DNA of 64,000 nucleotides from an uncultured bacterium (GTDB taxonomy: Bacteria > Planctomycetota > UBA8742 > UBA2392), in the NCBI GenBank assembly GCA_938014885.1, contig CALLQI010000010.1:1-64000 (forward strand), read 5' to 3'. The position numbers and the translations under genes were made by a program. This document shows, piece after piece, positions 62,035 to 64,000 of the stretch. Under the pieces are notes generated by a model. It saw nothing but the letters and a program-made list of their open reading frames with translations. It was not told where the DNA came from and searched no databases. Numbering within the stretch: position 1 is the first letter of the stretch; the number at the start of each line of letters is the position of its first letter.

Positions 62035-62250
62035 GTGTCACATTTCATCGTCAGCTTCGACACCGACCTGCGCGACGAGATAGTGAAGGCGATCCGCGCT
62101 GTGCCCGGCGTGGTGCTGACCGGCATGCCGCAGGCCGACGGCACCGTGCGCATCAAGACCGTCACGCGCAGCCTCGACGACGAAGCCAACGCGGTGCACG
62201 CGGTCGAGGACATCTACGGAGTGAACGACGTAAGGCTGCTCGAATTCTAG
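62035..62250 (+). CDS. Small NapD-like ferredoxin-fold protein
   Basis: This 71-aa protein starts at GTG 62035 with GGAG 5 nt upstream. The pattern SHFIVSFDTDLRDEIVKAIRAVPGVVLTGM, then IKTVTRSLDDEANAVHAVEDIYGVNDVRLLEF is a beta-alpha-beta-beta-alpha-beta fold, like NapD chaperones and related ACT-type small proteins. No napA is in the window. Likely cotranscribed with aroF, which may hint at a small-molecule regulatory role instead of chaperoning. Confidence 0.6.
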   Translation: MSHFIVSFDTDLRDEIVKAIRAVPGVVLTGMPQADGTVRIKTVTRSLDDEANAVHAVEDIYGVNDVRLLEF

Positions 62251-62404
62251 TTTCGAGTTTCGGGGTTCGTGTTTCGTGCTTCGTGCGTCGGGTTTCGTTC
62301 TTCGTGCATCGGGAAAGGGCCGCGCGCCGCAGTTGCGAAACACGAGACCCCAAACATGAAGCACGAGACAGGAAACACCAGACCCCGCACCCCACCCTTC
62401 GCAC
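62250..62404. repeat. Heptad repeat array 8
   Basis: The left arm GTTTCGA, GTTTCGG, GGTTCGT, GTTTCGT, GCTTCGT, GCGTCGG, GTTTCGT, TCTTCGT, GCATCGG (62250-62312) starts on the last base of the TAG of the preceding gene. The right arm GCGAAAC, ACGAGAC, CCCAAAC, ATGAAGC, ACGAGAC, AGGAAAC, ACCAGAC, CCCGCAC, CCCACCC (62335-62397) is close to its reverse complement. Confidence 0.92.
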
Positions 62405-62460
62405 CGGATATTGACGTTGCCCGCGCCAATGCCACCATTGCGCGCCGTTGCAGCCTTCGG

Positions 62461-62535
62461 GCCACCTTAGCTCAGCGGTAGAGCAACGCTTTCGTAAAGC
62501 GTAGGTCGTCGGTTCAAATCCGACAGGTGGCTCCA
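62461..62535 (+). tRNA. tRNA-Thr (CGT anticodon)
   Basis: Acceptor stem GCCACCT/AGGTGGC pairs over 7 bp, D arm GCTC/GAGC, anticodon stem ACGCT/AGCGT around loop TTCGTAA (anticodon CGT), T arm GTCGG-TTCAAAT-CCGAC, discriminator T and encoded CCA. Reads ACG codons. Confidence 0.96.
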
Positions 62536-62646
62536 GCTTCCGGGCGCGTCGAATGTGCCGACGCGCCCGAGCTCGTTTTTCAGCGCATCCCGATGGGAAT
62601 CACCGGGCCGAAACCGCCGTTCACACCTTTACGAACGGAGATTGCC

Positions 62647-63537
62647 ATGAGCCTGCTTGAGACCCTGTCGCACGAACTGGAAGACCTTGTTACACGCTCG
62701 TCGCCGGCCGTGGTGTCGGTTGAACCGGCCCGCGGCGCGGGTTCAGGCTTTGTGCTGGCACCCGACGGCTACATCCTGACCAACGCGCATGTCGTCGCCG
62801 ACAGCAAGAAAGTACGCATCGGCTTTGAAGACGGCGGACACGCCAGTGCGGCCGTGATCGGCACCGACGAGCGTACGGACATCGCCGTGGTGCGCGCCGA
62901 GGCCTCAGGCCTGCCAACGATGACGCTGGCCGGCAGCGACGCCGTGAAGGTCGGGCAACTGGTGATGGCAATCGGCAACCCGCTGGGTTTCCAGCGCAGC
63001 GTGGCACTGGGCGTGGTCAGCGCCATGGACCGAAGCCTGCCCGGCAGCCGCGGCCTGTTTGAGGGGCTGATCCAGACCGACGCCGCGATCAACCCCGGCA
63101 ACTCGGGCGGCCCGCTGCTGAGCGTCAGTGGCGACGTGATCGGCGTGAACACCGCGATCATCCCCTTTGCCCAGGGCATCGGCTTTGCGGTGCCGGCACA
63201 GACCGCGCAATGGGTGGCGGCAATCCTGATGCGCGACGGTGCTGTGAAACGCCCGGTGCTTGGAGTGTTTGCCGCCGGCGTGGATTTGCCGGTGCTGGAG
63301 CGCCGCGAACTCGGCCGCAATCGCGCGGTGCGGGTGTACAAAGTGCAGGAAGACGGCCCGGCCAAGGGTGCCGACATCCGGCAGGGCGACTTGCTGCTTG
63401 AGGCCGACGGGGTACCGCTGCGCACCGTGGACGACCTGTCGCGGGCGATGGTGCTGAATGGCGGCAAGCCCATGAACCTGACACTGATGCGCGAAGGCAT
63501 GCGGCTTGAGCGGCCCGTAAAGCCCACGGCGGCGTAA
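62647..63537 (+). CDS. HtrA/DegP-like trypsin-fold protease with one PDZ domain
   Basis: This 296-aa protein starts at ATG 62647, 7 nt after GGAG. Catalytic triad: H48 (ILTNAHVV), D78 (ERTDIAVV), S153 (NPGNSGGPLL). A PDZ-like domain occupies the last 90 residues (EDGPAKGADIRQGDLLLEAD). It has no signal peptide or membrane anchor, unlike DegP/DegS, so it may act in the cytoplasm. An in-frame ATG at 62527 lies next to the tRNA and is not preferred. Confidence 0.88.
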   Translation: MSLLETLSHELEDLVTRSSPAVVSVEPARGAGSGFVLAPDGYILTNAHVVADSKKVRIGFEDGGHASAAVIGTDERTDIAVVRAEASGLPTMTLAGSDAVKVGQLVMAIGNPLGFQRSVALGVVSAMDRSLPGSRGLFEGLIQTDAAINPGNSGGPLLSVSGDVIGVNTAIIPFAQGIGFAVPAQTAQWVAAILMRDGAVKRPVLGVFAAGVDLPVLERRELGRNRAVRVYKVQEDGPAKGADIRQGDLLLEADGVPLRTVDDLSRAMVLNGGKPMNLTLMREGMRLERPVKPTAA

Positions 63538-63627
63538 CGCAAAGCGACCGGTGGAAGTTCGCGCAACGATTGTAATGGCCCGGGTGAAGCCGGTGGGGGA
63601 GACTTGGCCCGTCGAGAGGAGACGGCC

Positions 63628-63765
63628 ATGACGAACTACGACCAGCTGCACAAGGAACAGAAGCGCGCCCTGGACATTGCCTACGACCTGTTTCACAGCA
63701 CATGGCTGTGGTTCGCGGGGATTGTTGTCAGCATAGCCCAGATGGCGATGTCACCGTGCCGGTAG
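63628..63765 (+). CDS. Small membrane protein, 45 aa
   Basis: ATG 63628 follows AGGAGAC. The 45-residue protein has a charged helix (YDQLHKEQKRALDIAYDLFH) and a hydrophobic helix (WLWFAGIVVSIAQMAM). Stop at 63763-63765. No family recognised. It is upstream of heptad array 9. The strong ribosome site and the amphipathic plus membrane layout support a real gene. Confidence 0.6.
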   Translation: MTNYDQLHKEQKRALDIAYDLFHSTWLWFAGIVVSIAQMAMSPCR

Positions 63766-63883
63766 TCTGCGCCACGGCACGGCCCTACAGGTGCCGCGCG
63801 CTGAATGTGGTTTGATTGCTTGGTACGAGTTGGAAGCGCGAGGGACCGATCGGCGGCACTGCGATTATGCGGTGCGCGTCGCT

Positions 63884-63932
63884 GGCAACCGCCAACTGAC
63901 AACCGACAACTGACAACTGAAAACTGACAACC
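63884..63932. repeat. Heptad repeat array 9
   Basis: GGCAACC, GCCAACT, GACAACC, GACAACT, GACAACT, GAAAACT, GACAACC: seven units, C/A-rich arm only, ending 5 nt before the stop codon of the minus-strand gene at 63938. Confidence 0.9.
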
Positions 63933-63937
63933 GGCTG

Positions 63938-64000
63938 CTACTTGTTGGCGGTGCGCTTCTCGTGGGCGTCGCGAATCTGGTCGGCCGCATTCACGCTTTG
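63938..64000 (-). CDS. C-terminal end of a gene continuing past the right edge
   Basis: The frame CAA AGC GTG ... AAG TAG is open for 20 codons (QSVNAADQIRDAHEKRTANK) and ends with a TAG at 63938-63940. It is too short to name. Its stop lies beside heptad array 9, as in other convergent sites here. Confidence 0.5.
   Translation of the reverse strand, partial: QSVNAADQIRDAHEKRTANK

Noticed and set aside
62527..62646. Longer HtrA protein starting at 62527
   Set aside because: The start overlaps the tRNA 3' end and adds a non-signal, Pro-rich segment.
9541..63932. CRISPR arrays for the periodic repeats
   Set aside because: Units are 7 bp with no spacers and no cas genes.

Overview
The window is a GC-rich, densely coding stretch of a bacterial chromosome. 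No phage, IS element, CRISPR array or rRNA operon was seen. The best guess is a planctomycete-like (PVC group) heterotroph. The hints are a large Ser/Thr kinase with a TPR tail, several lipoproteins with squalene-cyclase-type repeats, a VIT-vWA lipoprotein, DUF2330 and PPC secreted proteins, an ECF sigma factor paired with a FecR-like anti-sigma factor, a class II photolyase and scattered GC-rich palindromes. There is no 16S or single-copy marker set here that would prove the phylum.

Layout. 1-9000 is mostly minus strand: a truncated repeat-rich secreted protein, a squalene-cyclase-fold lipoprotein, a GbsR/MarR-regulator operon with two membrane proteins, a PLP enzyme and a secreted protein. 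9000-17500 is plus strand: a TatD-type hydrolase, an ASCH-winged-helix protein, a VIT-vWA-PDZ lipoprotein and two adjacent squalene-cyclase-fold proteins. 17559-20567 is a compact arsenic operon (arsR, arsI-like, osmC-like, acr3, arsC) under a palindrome that overlaps the first start codon. 20.7-31.4 kb holds a DUF1579-like protein, a flavoprotein, transaldolase, a TerB-like protein, the ECF sigma/anti-sigma pair, a beta-helix surface protein, a CocE-type hydrolase and a membrane protein. 31.4-43 kb has miaB, the kinase, RDD and SpoIIM-like membrane proteins, a tandemly duplicated secreted gene, rlmN and a DUF58 protein. 43-56 kb has an HTH-pseudoreceiver regulator, a TPR lipoprotein, a site-2 protease, moaE, a BatA-like vWA membrane protein, a DUF2330 pair, tmk, rpmB, a PPC lipoprotein and a thioredoxin-fold gene broken by two consecutive in-frame TGA codons. 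56-64 kb has a cysteine hydrolase, photolyase, a propeller protein, DAHP synthase with a NapD-like partner, tRNA-Thr(CGT) and an HtrA-like protease.

The most unusual feature is not a gene. Nine intergenic spacers carry arrays with a strict 7-bp period. The heptamer differs from array to array and is degenerate within each. In most arrays a G/T-rich arm is followed by a C/A-rich arm, so that the whole array is a long imperfect inverted repeat. Two of them overlap stop codons of the neighbouring genes. A second class of GC-rich palindromes sits in other spacers, and one copy lies in frame inside a coding sequence.

Functional themes are envelope and secreted proteins of unknown role (about a third of the genes), arsenic detoxification, RNA modification and translation (miaB, rlmN, rpmB, tRNA), and protein quality control (HtrA, M50 and CPBP proteases).
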